Shown here: one piece after another, positions 1 through 7,497 of the stretch
Position numbering within the stretch: the stretch's first letter is position 1
Layout of the letters: every line of letters starts with the position of its first letter
Origin: DATGHS01 sp035307785
GTDB taxonomy: Bacteria > Planctomycetota > Planctomycetia > Gemmatales > Gemmataceae
Assembly (NCBI GenBank): GCA_035307785.1
Contig: DATGHS010000469.1
Span: 1 to 16,813, forward strand
Length of the DNA: 16,813 nucleotides
Direction of reading: 5' to 3'
The notes under the pieces: generated by a model
Database searches by the model: none
The model's input: the letters and a program-made list of their open reading frames with translations, nothing else
Told to the model about the DNA's origin: nothing
Translations under genes and position numbers: made by a program

Positions 1-626
1 GTCTTGGCGAAAAGTTCATCGCACGTGAACAGACTGCGGAGCTGCGCGCATGCATCGGCATTCATTAGCACAGGAATCAACACGCAGCCTTCCTTCGTGA
101 GGCGGTCGCCCAAATGGATCCAGTCCGGTTTGGCGAATTGCTCCGGGCAACCAGAGTGGGTTTCAGGCAGCAGTCGAACTATTGGACGGCCGTGGACCGA
201 AGTGTCATCTGCTTCATTTCGTTTGGCAGAATCTTCGCCTAGCAAAGCTCGGTAAGCGGCCAATTGTTCGGCAAAGCTGTGGTTTTCCGGCGAATTATTC
301 ACAGCCTCGGATTGCATGGCCACCGCCTCCCGGATAAATCCCTGCCGAGCCCGCAAGCGAGCCAGGTTTGCGTATGGTTCTCCGAAGGTTGGCGCGAGGC
401 TGATTGCGGCACGGAATGCTTCCGCAGCTTCAGCTTCCTTCCCGCGCAGGCCCAAAATCATGCCCTGATCATTCCAAAGCACTGGATTGTCAATTTGAGC
501 CGCCACAGCACGGCGAATCAGCTTTTCCGCCAAATCGAGGTTTTCCTCGTTAGCGGCCTCCCAAGCTTCGTCGGCCAACTTCCGAGCCCGACGACGATCT
601 TTCATTTTCTGTTTTTTGGGGTTCAA
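1..626 (-). CDS. TPR protein with start of a 2OG-Fe(II) oxygenase-like domain (3' end outside window)
   Basis: A reading frame without stops runs from 626 down to the left edge, 208 complete codons. The start chosen is TTG at 626-624, because GGAGGA lies 6 bases upstream (638-633); the next ATG is at 605. Residues 10-110 form TPR-like helical pairs (AWEAANEENLDLAEKLIRRA, then LWNDQGMILGLRGKEAEAAE and GEPYANLARLRARQGFIREA). After a linker, residues 165-208 (GDRLTKEGCVLIPVLMNADA, then CAQLRSLF) resemble the opening of planctomycete 2OG-Fe(II) oxygenase-like proteins. The HxD...H iron ligands would lie beyond the window, so catalysis cannot be confirmed. The protein probably acts in the cytosol, as no signal peptide is seen. 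The TPR assignment is firm; the oxygenase assignment is recognition of a family start only. Confidence 0.75.
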   Translation of the reverse strand, partial: MNPKKQKMKDRRRARKLADEAWEAANEENLDLAEKLIRRAVAAQIDNPVLWNDQGMILGLRGKEAEAAEAFRAAISLAPTFGEPYANLARLRARQGFIREAVAMQSEAVNNSPENHSFAEQLAAYRALLGEDSAKRNEADDTSVHGRPIVRLLPETHSGCPEQFAKPDWIHLGDRLTKEGCVLIPVLMNADACAQLRSLFTCDELFAK

Positions 627-1013
627 TGGTCTTCCTCCGAATGCACGCGACAGTCCTGGCCCATGGGTAAACTGGGCGCGGCTGCGGCGTGGTATTGGTT
701 GGGGTGAATTAGGGAAAAAGGGCGCAGGCCCTTTGCCTAGCCGCGCAAATCCAATCCGCGCGGATCGGGAAGTGTTCTAACTGCGGAAGACCGAATGAAA
801 CATTCGCATGGGAATATTGTAACCGGCGGCAAAGAGCGGTCAACTTCCAATAGACGATTTTGACCGACGGTATGCGATTGCCGCGCGTTGGTTGGTATAG
901 CTAGTAGTCTATCCAGCCTTATTTGGTGCGTGCCATTGCCGCGGCTCTGCGTGGCCATGTGAAGCAACAACGGCGGCCGAACCATACCCCCCAAAGCGGC
1001 GTAACCAAGAGGT
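627..1013. other. Intergenic stretch, no gene supported
   Basis: About 390 bases lie between the TPR/oxygenase gene and the WD40 gene. The only open frame of note (minus strand, 737-994) has no recognisable protein features. Besides the Shine-Dalgarno at 633-638 and the terminator-like hairpin at 715-734, there is a second short inverted repeat, CCGCGC/GCGCGG (741-746 and 758-763, loop 11), of unknown role. The promoter for the TPR gene should lie here, but I see no convincing -35/-10 pair. Confidence 0.5.
715..734 (-). terminator. Candidate intrinsic terminator downstream of the WD40 gene
   Basis: On the minus strand a perfect 7-bp stem, AAAGGGC/GCCCTTT with a 4-base loop (717-723 paired with 728-734), runs into five Ts. 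It lies 280 bases after the WD40 stop and before the TPR/oxygenase gene, so it could separate the two transcripts. The short stem and the long distance keep confidence moderate. Confidence 0.4.
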
Positions 1014-3170
1014 TCATTTCCCCGTCAGCTTCACATTCGCCGGCACATTCTTCCACTTGAACTTTGTGCCGAACGCGGCGGGAGTCATCGTTTCCTGGCT
1101 CTTGTCCAATTGCGCCACCACGATGAGTTCGCCGGCGGCGGCGTCAGCACGGTAGTTGCCATCGTGGCCGACGGCGATGACTTGCTTTTCTTCGGCCAGC
1201 AACACGCCGCGCAGCTGGTTGGCCGCGGCGTCGAAGAAGCGCGTGGTGCGGTCGGCATTGGCTGAGACGATGGTATTGCTGCCCGGCGTCCAGGCCACCT
1301 GCTGCACGGGGGCCATGGTGGCGAAGCTGTGGATAAGCTGGCCCGTCTTCGGGTTCCAGAGTTGCAGCGTGTGGTTGCCGCGGCCGGAAGCGAGCATCTG
1401 ATCATTCGGCGACCAGGCCAACGAGGAGACCTGCGGCGGGCTGCCGGCATTCTCAAACGTCGTTACGAGCTTGCCGGAAGAAACCTGCCAAAGCCGGGCC
1501 CGGTGGTCGGCCTGCCCGCTGACGATCATCTTGCCGTCCGGCGACCAGGCCAGGCAATACACCTGTCCCGCCACAATGCCGCCTTCGCTGAACGACTTGC
1601 TGAACTGCCCGCTCTTGCCGTTCCAGATGCGGATGGTCTTATCGACGCTGCCGGACGCCAGCGTTTCCGAGTTGCCCGGCGCCCAGGCCACGCAGTTCAC
1701 GATTTCCGTGTGGCCTGTCAGTTTGTGCAATGGCTGCCCGCCCTTCGCACTCCACACGATGACTGATTTGTCGTACCCGCCGGATGCCAACATCGTGCCG
1801 TCATGCGCCCAGGCCACGCACGTGACCGGCGCGGTATGCCCTTCCAGCTTCTGCAACAGATTCCCCGTGGCGGTCTCGTAAATGCGCACGAATTTGTCGT
1901 AACAAGCAGTGGCAATGTGCTTGCCGTCAGGCGACCAGGCAAACGCGCTAACCGTACTCGTGTGTCCTTCGAGCGTGCGCAACAGCTTGCCGGAAGCCTG
2001 GTCCCATAGCGAAAGCTGCCCGGTGCCGACACCGGTGACCAGCGGCCGGTTGGCAAACCACACCGGCGGCACCGTGCCGGCCACCGCGTAGCTCGCCGCC
2101 GACTTGCCGCTGCCGGCGTCCCACACCTGGATATTGGTGTAATCGGTGCTAATGATTTGCTTGTCCTGGGGAGCAAACACAAGCGTGTACGCTGTTGCGG
2201 AAATCGTTTGCAGAGCTTTGCCGTCTTCCGCATTCCAAACTTTGATCGCCGGAATGGTGGTGACCGACGTGGCCAGTTGCTTGCTGTCGGAAGTCCAGGC
2301 CACGGCATGGCCCCGGCCTTCCAGCTTGCGAACCTCTTTTCCCACTTCGTCAAAAAGAATGGTGCTGTCAGCCATGCCGGCCGCCAGGGTCTTGCCGTCG
2401 GGCGACCAGGCCACCGAATACACGTCGGATTTGATGTCGCCCAGCGTCTTGATGAGCCTGAAGGTGTCGGGGTTCCAGATTTGCACCGGCATGGTCTGGG
2501 CGGCCACGGCCACGCTTTTGCCTTCCGGTTGCCAGGAAATGGAGCGTACCGGCCGGCCGAACTCGATCTTCCCGGCTTCTTTGCCCGTGCCCGCATCCCA
2601 GCCGAGCACCACACCGCTCTCGCCGCCGGCGCCGACGACCGTGCGGCCATCCGGCGACCAGGCCACTTGCACCACGTAGCTCGGATGGCCCTTCAAAATC
2701 TTCAGCGGCATGCCGGATTTCACATCCCATAGCCGCACGGTCGCGTCGAAGCTGCCGCCGGATGCGAGCGTCTGCCCGTCGGGCGAAAACGCCAGCCCGT
2801 AAACGTAGCTATTGTGCCCCATCATCGCTTTCACGAGCTTGCCGGAGTCGGTCTCCCAAAGTCGTATCGTGCCATCGAGCCCGCCGGTGGCGAACAGCTT
2901 GCCGTCCGGGCTCAGCGCGCCAACGGAAATACTGCCCCGATGCCGCCGCGTCTCCAGACTCCAGGTGACGACACCTTTTACCGCCACCGGTTGCGTCACC
3001 AGAGACCGAGCGCTGATCGGATCGCCGGGCTTGTAGGTCAGCGGGTCCGCCTTAATGCCGGGGCCGGCCTTGTCCTTATCTTTGGTCTTGGCCTTCTGCG
3101 CACCCGCGGGGCCGGAGATGAACACGAGCATTGCGGCGAAGAGTAGCAAGGCGAGGAAGGAGCGCAGCAT
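1014..3170 (-). CDS. Secreted WD40 repeat protein, 14 repeats
   Basis: The protein has 718 residues. ATG at 3170 is preferred over an in-frame GTG at 3185, because GGAG (3183-3180) sits 9 bases upstream and the protein then opens with a clean signal peptide (MLRSFLALLLFAAMLVFISG, cleavage near AGA-QK, residue 24). A charged KAKTKDKDK linker follows. I count 14 WD40 units from about residue 60 to 650, with the usual core (VAWSPDGKTLASG...DKTIRIWN); the clearest are GHNSYVYGLAFSPDG, GHTSTVSAFAWSPDG and GHTAPVTCVAWAHDG, while units 5-8 are degenerate. Fourteen repeats fit two seven-bladed propellers. A ~60-residue tail (VIAVGHDGNYRADAAAGELI) without WD motifs closes it. It is likely exported and used as a protein-interaction scaffold; its partner is unknown. 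It stands alone, with 124 bases to the next gene upstream. Confidence 0.9.
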   Translation of the reverse strand: MLRSFLALLLFAAMLVFISGPAGAQKAKTKDKDKAGPGIKADPLTYKPGDPISARSLVTQPVAVKGVVTWSLETRRHRGSISVGALSPDGKLFATGGLDGTIRLWETDSGKLVKAMMGHNSYVYGLAFSPDGQTLASGGSFDATVRLWDVKSGMPLKILKGHPSYVVQVAWSPDGRTVVGAGGESGVVLGWDAGTGKEAGKIEFGRPVRSISWQPEGKSVAVAAQTMPVQIWNPDTFRLIKTLGDIKSDVYSVAWSPDGKTLAAGMADSTILFDEVGKEVRKLEGRGHAVAWTSDSKQLATSVTTIPAIKVWNAEDGKALQTISATAYTLVFAPQDKQIISTDYTNIQVWDAGSGKSAASYAVAGTVPPVWFANRPLVTGVGTGQLSLWDQASGKLLRTLEGHTSTVSAFAWSPDGKHIATACYDKFVRIYETATGNLLQKLEGHTAPVTCVAWAHDGTMLASGGYDKSVIVWSAKGGQPLHKLTGHTEIVNCVAWAPGNSETLASGSVDKTIRIWNGKSGQFSKSFSEGGIVAGQVYCLAWSPDGKMIVSGQADHRARLWQVSSGKLVTTFENAGSPPQVSSLAWSPNDQMLASGRGNHTLQLWNPKTGQLIHSFATMAPVQQVAWTPGSNTIVSANADRTTRFFDAAANQLRGVLLAEEKQVIAVGHDGNYRADAAAGELIVVAQLDKSQETMTPAAFGTKFKWKNVPANVKLTGK

Positions 3171-3294
3171 GGTGGGAGTCTCCACGGAATGGATGAATGC
3201 ACTTTAGAGGGTGATTGCGGGAGATGCAAGTATCTGCCAAGTGATATCGAGGTTATGCGCAGCGCCTGTCGGATTAAGTGCGATCAAAGGTAGG

Positions 3295-3960
3295 TTACAC
3301 AACCGCAGCTTCCTGCCGCGGATCAAGCCAAGCTGTTTCTTTCCACCAGAAATCTAGCAATTCCGCAATTGTGCTGCCAGCGTGTTTTGGTTGATCAAAA
3401 TCCTCGAGATCAAACCAAAGGTACGCTTGTCGCTGTGTGTCCAGAACAAGGAAATTGTCGCCGTTCTCGTGATAGGAGATAACAAGCTTCCCCATTGGAG
3501 GCGAATCGAACATCGTGGCCCAATTTACATTCCCGGCGTCCTGCCACTCGTTGAGCGGCGAGATACCAAAATAAGCGAGCGAGGAATCCAGATCTGCCCA
3601 AAGATGAATTCCATTTGCGAATGTCAAGAATCGCATCAAGTCACTCGGCAAAGTATACCCGGTATAGTTGCGCTGCCATGCTTCGATGTCGCTAGGCTGC
3701 AGTCCCGGACCCAACAAATGGCCATATCGATACGTGCGCATTTCCTGCTTTTGGTCAGGATGTGACTGGATTTCGCTGATGAGCATCGGCTTGCCCTCCG
3801 CGAGCAATGCTCGAAGTGTTGGCCCCGGTACTCCCACCATACGCTGAACTGTCACTGGCCGTTGGCTCAATGCGCGTTTCAGGAAGTCTTCCACGGTCAT
3901 ATTGAGAGATTCCGAGTCGAATAATCCTTTGTCGATGCACGCTTTATTGTCTAAAGTCAT
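3295..3960 (-). CDS. SMI1/KNR4 (SUKH superfamily) protein
   Basis: With the start at 3960 the protein has 221 residues. The frame extends to an ATG at 4017, but the upstream small gene ends at 3957 and its TGA overlaps ATG 3960 as ATGA; a start at 4017 would force a 61-base overlap. The SMI1/KNR4 fold is suggested by LQPSDIEAWQRNYTGYTLPS, LMRFLTFANGIHLW and GDNFLVLDTQRQAYLWFDLE, closing with STIAELLDFWWKE. The N-terminal ~70 residues (MTVEDFLKRALSQRPVTVQR) form a separate region I cannot name. SUKH proteins often act as immunity proteins to secreted toxins, but no toxin gene is adjacent, so that role is inference only. It is the last gene of the minus-strand run 5354-3295. Its GC content seems lower than that of the WD40 gene. 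Confidence 0.8.
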   Translation of the reverse strand: MTLDNKACIDKGLFDSESLNMTVEDFLKRALSQRPVTVQRMVGVPGPTLRALLAEGKPMLISEIQSHPDQKQEMRTYRYGHLLGPGLQPSDIEAWQRNYTGYTLPSDLMRFLTFANGIHLWADLDSSLAYFGISPLNEWQDAGNVNWATMFDSPPMGKLVISYHENGDNFLVLDTQRQAYLWFDLEDFDQPKHAGSTIAELLDFWWKETAWLDPRQEAAVV

Positions 3961-4157
3961 CGGACATTTCTTCGCGCCTTGCCACGCTTGTACAGGAATG
4001 ACAAGCACTTTCGGCATGTCACCGCAGCACGATCATCCGTGGCGATGCCTTCCATTTGAGCACGGTGAGCGGCTTCCTTATCGCGCGGGTTGCACAAGAC
4101 CATCCCTTCATCGTTGAGGGCATGTAGATCGCGTTTCTCTCTTTTGTCTCTGCTCAA
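3957..4157 (-). CDS. Small Cys-motif protein of unknown function
   Basis: The protein has 66 residues. The start is TTG at 4157 with AGGA just upstream (spacing 3, GGAATAGGACCATTG); an internal ATG 18 codons later is an alternative. The core reads HALNDEGMVLCNPRDKEAAH, then ATDDRAAVTCRKCLSFL. The first Cys and the later CxxC (TCRKC) with nearby His could form a small metal site, but this is inferred from spacing only. The layout resembles short unnamed proteins in planctomycete and actinobacterial/phage genomes that end in VTCRxCL. The stop overlaps the ATG of the SMI1 gene by ATGA, suggesting coupled translation. It lies 30 bases downstream of the coiled-coil gene. Function unknown. Confidence 0.6.
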   Translation of the reverse strand: MSRDKREKRDLHALNDEGMVLCNPRDKEAAHRAQMEGIATDDRAAVTCRKCLSFLYKRGKARRNVR

Positions 4158-4187
4158 TGGTCCTATTCCGAATGGGGATGACTTCGC

Positions 4188-4763
4188 TTACAAATACTTC
4201 CCCTTCGTCTTCGTCGAGTCCATCTTCTTCCGCGCGCGTGAGGCGGCGTTCGTCTGCAGCGTGCGCAGTGTCCGCTGAATGTCGGTGGTAATGCTCTTGC
4301 ACTCCTGGAGCACCGTATTGCCTTGCGCGGACAGGATCTGCCGCTCTTTCAGCAAGTAGTCGAGCTGGTCGGGAACCTTGTTGACTTCTGGAAACGGAAT
4401 CTGCGGGTCCACGAACTCCTTGAAGATTTCGTCCAGCTTCTTCCGCTCCGGTAGGCCGAGCGCCCATGTCGCCCGGTGGATAAACTCGCGTACCTTGGGC
4501 AACGCATAATGAATTCGGTTCTTGGCCTTGTTCCACTGGGCCATGTCCGATTGCAGGGCGTTGACCTTCTCCTCGACCGTCAGCGAGTGCCGGAACCCGG
4601 CCTCCATTTGTGCCCGCAGGCCCTCCAGGCTCATGCGCAAGACTTCGATGCTGGCTTCCAGGGCCAAGACGGCCTTCCAGCGCGCCTGGAGAATCTGCCA
4701 GGTTTCCTGCGAAACTTCCGGCGGGCCACGGTCGTTTGTGGGTGGCTGTTCAGAAGGGTTCAC
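4188..4763 (-). CDS. Coiled-coil hypothetical protein
   Basis: The protein has 191 residues. The start is GTG at 4763, supported by AGGAG (4775-4771) 7 bases upstream. No signal peptide or membrane segment is seen, so it is probably cytosolic. Residues ~20-80 (WQILQARWKAVLALEASIEV, LEGLRAQMEAGF, VEEKVNALQSDMAQW) are strongly helical with heptad-like spacing. A conserved-looking middle section follows (NKAKNRIHYALPKVREFIHR), then a second helical segment (LDYLLKERQILSAQG) and a Lys/Arg-rich tail (SRARKKMDSTKTKGKYL). I recognise the general layout from unnamed planctomycete proteins but know no function. It sits 33 bases after the antitoxin gene and 30 before the Cys-motif gene, so co-transcription is likely. 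Confidence 0.75.
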   Translation of the reverse strand: MNPSEQPPTNDRGPPEVSQETWQILQARWKAVLALEASIEVLRMSLEGLRAQMEAGFRHSLTVEEKVNALQSDMAQWNKAKNRIHYALPKVREFIHRATWALGLPERKKLDEIFKEFVDPQIPFPEVNKVPDQLDYLLKERQILSAQGNTVLQECKSITTDIQRTLRTLQTNAASRARKKMDSTKTKGKYL

Positions 4764-4796
4764 TTCGAATCTCCTACGACGCGCGATTCCGTCAAC

Positions 4797-5081
4797 CTAA
4801 CGACCTCGACGTTTGTTTCGCCGACCGTTGCGTGAGCTGACAATCTCATGCAACACCCAAGTTCGAATCAATTCTTCACTGGAGATGCCCTTGGCTTTGG
4901 CCAATCGTTGCACCGCTTTCGCCTCGCTTGGCATCAGCTTGATTTCGACAGCCTTGCGGCGAATGAAAACCGGCTCCACGACTTCCTCCAGTTCGTCGTC
5001 GAAATCGGTGATATCATGCGTATCCCAGAATTCCGCTAGTTCTTGGATCGAATCGCATTTAGGTAGGTTGCTTTTCTTCAT
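4797..5081 (-). CDS. CopG-type (ribbon-helix-helix) antitoxin
   Basis: With the ATG at 5081 the protein has 94 residues; this ATG overlaps the toxin stop as ATGA. A GTG at 5093 is an alternative. It matches the CopG antitoxin layout: an N-terminal SIQELAEFWDTHDITDFDDE (11-30), then a beta strand KAVEIKL (43-49) and two helices (PSEAKAVQRLAKAKG and SSEELIRTWVLHEI, 51-80) that make a ribbon-helix-helix DNA-binding fold, ending in a basic tail. Such proteins bind the toxin through the N-terminal part and repress their own promoter. The partner is the gene immediately upstream (5078-5354), which looks damaged while this gene is intact. Confidence 0.85.
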   Translation of the reverse strand: MKKSNLPKCDSIQELAEFWDTHDITDFDDELEEVVEPVFIRRKAVEIKLMPSEAKAVQRLAKAKGISSEELIRTWVLHEIVSSRNGRRNKRRGR

Positions 5082-5354
5082 CGCTTTTTCCACTTACGAT
5101 ATTGACGCTTCTCCTTATCGGTCATTTCGCGCGCGGTCACCGGGTACGCTTTCCCATCGGCGAGTCGGATGACCACGCAGAAGAGGTACCGCCCCGTTTC
5201 TGTTTGACCCTGCACATAGTATACCGGATTCTTCCCCTCGGATTTAGCGCGGCGGAGGAGCGCTTTTCCAAAACACACTTGCTCGACTTCCTCTGGCGTG
5301 GCGAGCAATAGGCTCGATGCAGTCAGGGGGTCAAAGTAACTCGTGTATCGTCAT
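5078..5354 (-). pseudogene. BrnT-like toxin gene with broken 5' end
   Basis: The open part, 5308-5078 (76 codons from a TTG), carries the C-terminal two thirds of a BrnT-like toxin: TPEEVEQVCFGKALLRRAKS, then YYVQGQTETGRYLFCVVI and PVTAREMTDKEKRQYRKW. The family normally has about 20 more N-terminal residues. These are visible in another frame: ATG at 5354 gives MTIHELL, then TGA (5333-5331) where a Trp codon would fit, then PPDCIEPIARH to 5298. One base (G, 5297) separates that frame from PEEVEQV, where relatives usually have three codons (GVT-like), so about 8 bases seem to be missing. Either a shortened protein is made from TTG 5308 or the gene is dead. A sequencing error could explain one change but not easily both. 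The stop overlaps the antitoxin ATG. Confidence 0.65.
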
Positions 5355-5432
5355 GAAGAGAAGAACCATGACACGAGCGGACAATTGCAATTACCATCGA
5401 CGAAAAGGAATGCGAGTGTTTCTGGCCAATAG

Positions 5433-6725
5433 TTACATTGTTACCGGTTCTTGATTGTATTGGAACTGAGACGGAGTCGGATCGAACTCCACCGGCAGCG
5501 CTTGCAGGCCGCGCAGCAGCAACCCCCGCCGCCAGCGCAATTCGCTCGGCTTCACCGGTAGCCGCAGATTCGGCAAGCGTCTCAGCAGCGTGTTGATCGC
5601 CAGTTGCCCTTCCAGCCTCGCCAGCGGCGCACCCAGGCAGAAGTGCGGGCCCAAGCCGAATGCCAAGTGCCTATTCGGCTCGCGTGTGATGTCGAGCTTG
5701 TCGGGGTTGGGGAATTGCCGTTCGTCGCGGTTGGCCGACGTGAGAATCACGAACACCAATTCGCCGCGCGGAATCGTCAGGCCGCCCATGCTCACATCCT
5801 GGCGCGCTAGCCGGTCGGTGGCGAAGTCCACCGGGCAGGTGAAGCGCAATAGCTCCTCCACTGCCAGCCGGATCAAGCCCGGGTCGCGCCGCAATTTCTC
5901 CATCTGGTCCGGGTGTTGCATCAGCGCCAGCATGCCGTTGCCGATGAGGTTCACCGTCGTTTCGTGCCCGGCCACGAGCAGCAGCATGGTCATCGCCCGC
6001 AGTTCCTCCGGATTCAGCCGGTCGCCCGCCTCCTCCGCCTGGATCATTGCACTCACCAGGTCGTTCCGCGGCTCGGCCCGGCGCTTGGCAATGAGCTTGC
6101 GCAGGTAACGCATGAACTGCAGCACGTTTGGGACAGCATAGAACAGGTGCCGCTTTGTTTGGGCAGCCCCCAAGAGGGCGGTTGACCAGCGGTGGAAGGC
6201 ATGGCGGTCTTTGGCCGGCACGCCCAGCATTTCCGCGATCACAATCGACGGCAGCGGCAGCGCGAAATCGTGGATCAAGTCGAGCCGGCCCCGCGCTTGG
6301 ATCGGCTCGAGCAATTCATCGGCCAGCGCCTGAATGCGGTCGCGCATCTGTTCGATGAGCCGGGGCGTGAACGCCTGACTGACGAGTGCCCGCAGCCGCG
6401 TGTGATCGGGCGGATCCTTGCTCAGCATCTGGTGATTGAGGGACCGGAAGAGCTTGCGGAACCACGGCTCCCGCGCTAGCTGAGCCGGCGTCAGGGCATT
6501 GGCCCGATCTTTGACGAAACGCTCGTCTTTCAACACCGCGACCGCATCGTCATAGCGCGAGATAAGCCAGCCGGGTTCGCCGGTGGGCAACGTGGTGCGA
6601 ACGATGGGCGACTCGGCGCGCAGCTTGGCGTAGTAGTCGTAAGGCGAAGCCTTGAACTGCGGGCTGGCGAGGTTGATCGCTTGCGGCGAGCGGCGGCTGG
6701 CCGAGAAGAGGGAGAGTATGCCCAT
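5433..6725 (-). CDS. Cytochrome P450 (CYP107-like, bacterial class I type)
   Basis: The protein has 430 residues, a normal length for soluble bacterial P450s, and no membrane anchor. All key motifs are present: PPDHTRLRALVSQAFTPR (105-122, helix C region), AGHETT in the I helix (252-257), ELLR as ExxR (291-294) and the heme loop FGLGPHFCLG (356-365) with axial Cys363. It would use O2 and two electrons from a ferredoxin or similar partner to oxidise an unknown substrate; no ferredoxin or reductase is nearby. No strong Shine-Dalgarno precedes ATG 6725. It lies 54 bases downstream of the ParE-like gene on the same strand, so it may be read from the same transcript, though function does not link them. 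Confidence 0.95.
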   Translation of the reverse strand: MGILSLFSASRRSPQAINLASPQFKASPYDYYAKLRAESPIVRTTLPTGEPGWLISRYDDAVAVLKDERFVKDRANALTPAQLAREPWFRKLFRSLNHQMLSKDPPDHTRLRALVSQAFTPRLIEQMRDRIQALADELLEPIQARGRLDLIHDFALPLPSIVIAEMLGVPAKDRHAFHRWSTALLGAAQTKRHLFYAVPNVLQFMRYLRKLIAKRRAEPRNDLVSAMIQAEEAGDRLNPEELRAMTMLLLVAGHETTVNLIGNGMLALMQHPDQMEKLRRDPGLIRLAVEELLRFTCPVDFATDRLARQDVSMGGLTIPRGELVFVILTSANRDERQFPNPDKLDITREPNRHLAFGLGPHFCLGAPLARLEGQLAINTLLRRLPNLRLPVKPSELRWRRGLLLRGLQALPVEFDPTPSQFQYNQEPVTM

Positions 6726-6779
6726 GGCAGTTCTTTAAAGTGCCCTTTCTTCACGACTCGGCACACACCGATAGCCTAG

Positions 6780-7112
6780 TCACTCCGGATGGCGAATCTC
6801 AATAGCGGAGACGAAATCCTGCCCGGGCCCACGTATGTGCAGAATAAAAACTGTGTTTTCGCGAATCGTGAACAGAATTCGGTAAATCAAGCCGCGACGA
6901 GTCTTAAACAAGACCTCCCGCACTTCAAAATCGACGTGTTCATCCTCTGCTGCCAACGAACACGAATCCGCGCTCTCTTCGAGGCGAGCCAATGCTTTAT
7001 CAAATGCCCTGGCCCACGCCTCGGCACCGACTCGTGAGCGGGTCGCCAGGTACTCCAGAATGCGGTTAGAGTCGCGTTCGGCGGCGCGAAGGGTGACGAC
7101 GGTGAACTTCAT
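6780..7112 (-). CDS. RelE/ParE family toxin
   Basis: The protein has 110 residues, normal for ParE/RelE toxins. It starts with a beta strand and helix pair (KFTVVTLRAAERDSNRILEY, then EAWARAFDKALARLEE) and continues into the strands of the fold (VREVLFKTRRGLIYRILFTI, VFILHIRGPGQDF). ParE proteins act on gyrase and RelE proteins cleave mRNA on the ribosome; the sequence does not decide which. The ATG overlaps the stop of the upstream antitoxin gene by ATGA (7112-7109), the usual antitoxin-first arrangement. The gene looks complete. Confidence 0.85.
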   Translation of the reverse strand: MKFTVVTLRAAERDSNRILEYLATRSRVGAEAWARAFDKALARLEESADSCSLAAEDEHVDFEVREVLFKTRRGLIYRILFTIRENTVFILHIRGPGQDFVSAIEIRHPE

Positions 7113-7363
7113 TCATCAATCACCAGTCCGAGTCGTTCGCATGACTCGCGCAAAGCTTGCCGCGCGGGCCGGCCTTCGTCGCCTGCTTCCATTTCAGAGT
7201 ACGCGGAACGAAGTGCCGTCACGCTTTCAGCGAGTTCGGCCGGAGTGGGCTGCTTCGCCCGCCACAAACAATAAAGCTCATCCATCGACAATTCCGCTCC
7301 GCCATTGTCTATTTGCGATGAGGCGAATTCATAAAAACTGTCGATTTGCTGTTTGGTTGGCAT
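7109..7363 (-). CDS. Antitoxin partner of the ParE-like toxin
   Basis: The protein has 84 residues. ATG at 7363 is chosen because CAGGAG (7375-7370) lies 6 bases upstream, rather than a start at 7381. The sequence is acidic and helical (QQIDSFYEFASSQIDNGGAE, then SMDELYCLWRAKQPTPAELA and RQALRESCERLGLVIDE). I recognise this as the kind of small protein placed directly before RelE/ParE toxins in cyanobacteria and planctomycetes. It shows no obvious ribbon-helix-helix, Phd/YefM or HTH motif, so how it regulates DNA is unclear. The antitoxin assignment rests mainly on position and the ATGA overlap with the toxin. Confidence 0.7.
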   Translation of the reverse strand: MPTKQQIDSFYEFASSQIDNGGAELSMDELYCLWRAKQPTPAELAESVTALRSAYSEMEAGDEGRPARQALRESCERLGLVIDE

Positions 7364-7497
7364 GGCTAACTCCTGGCGCACTTCTTCGCCGGAAACTAAG
7401 GCCTCATATTAGCCACTTATATCGGACCGGGCCATTGGGCTCAACCGCGATTCATCACGCCCCTTGCCTGTCATGGCGTAGATCGCGGCAACGTCTT

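Noticed and set aside
737..994. Minus-strand open frame of 85 codons
   Set aside because: No ribosome site, no recognisable features and no coding character.
1156..2732. Several open frames antisense to, or in other frames of, the WD40 gene, up to 310 codons
   Set aside because: They mirror the repeated WSPDG codons of the WD40 units, have biased low-complexity composition and show no family signal.
1380..2800. Regularly spaced near-repeats (GGCGACCAGGCCA-like)
   Set aside because: They resemble a repeat array, but the spacing (~120 bases) and divergence match the coding of successive WD40 units; not CRISPR.
3295..4017. Longer SMI1 start at 4017
   Set aside because: It would overlap the upstream small gene by 61 bases, and the first 19 residues do not resemble the family; ATGA at 3960 fits better.
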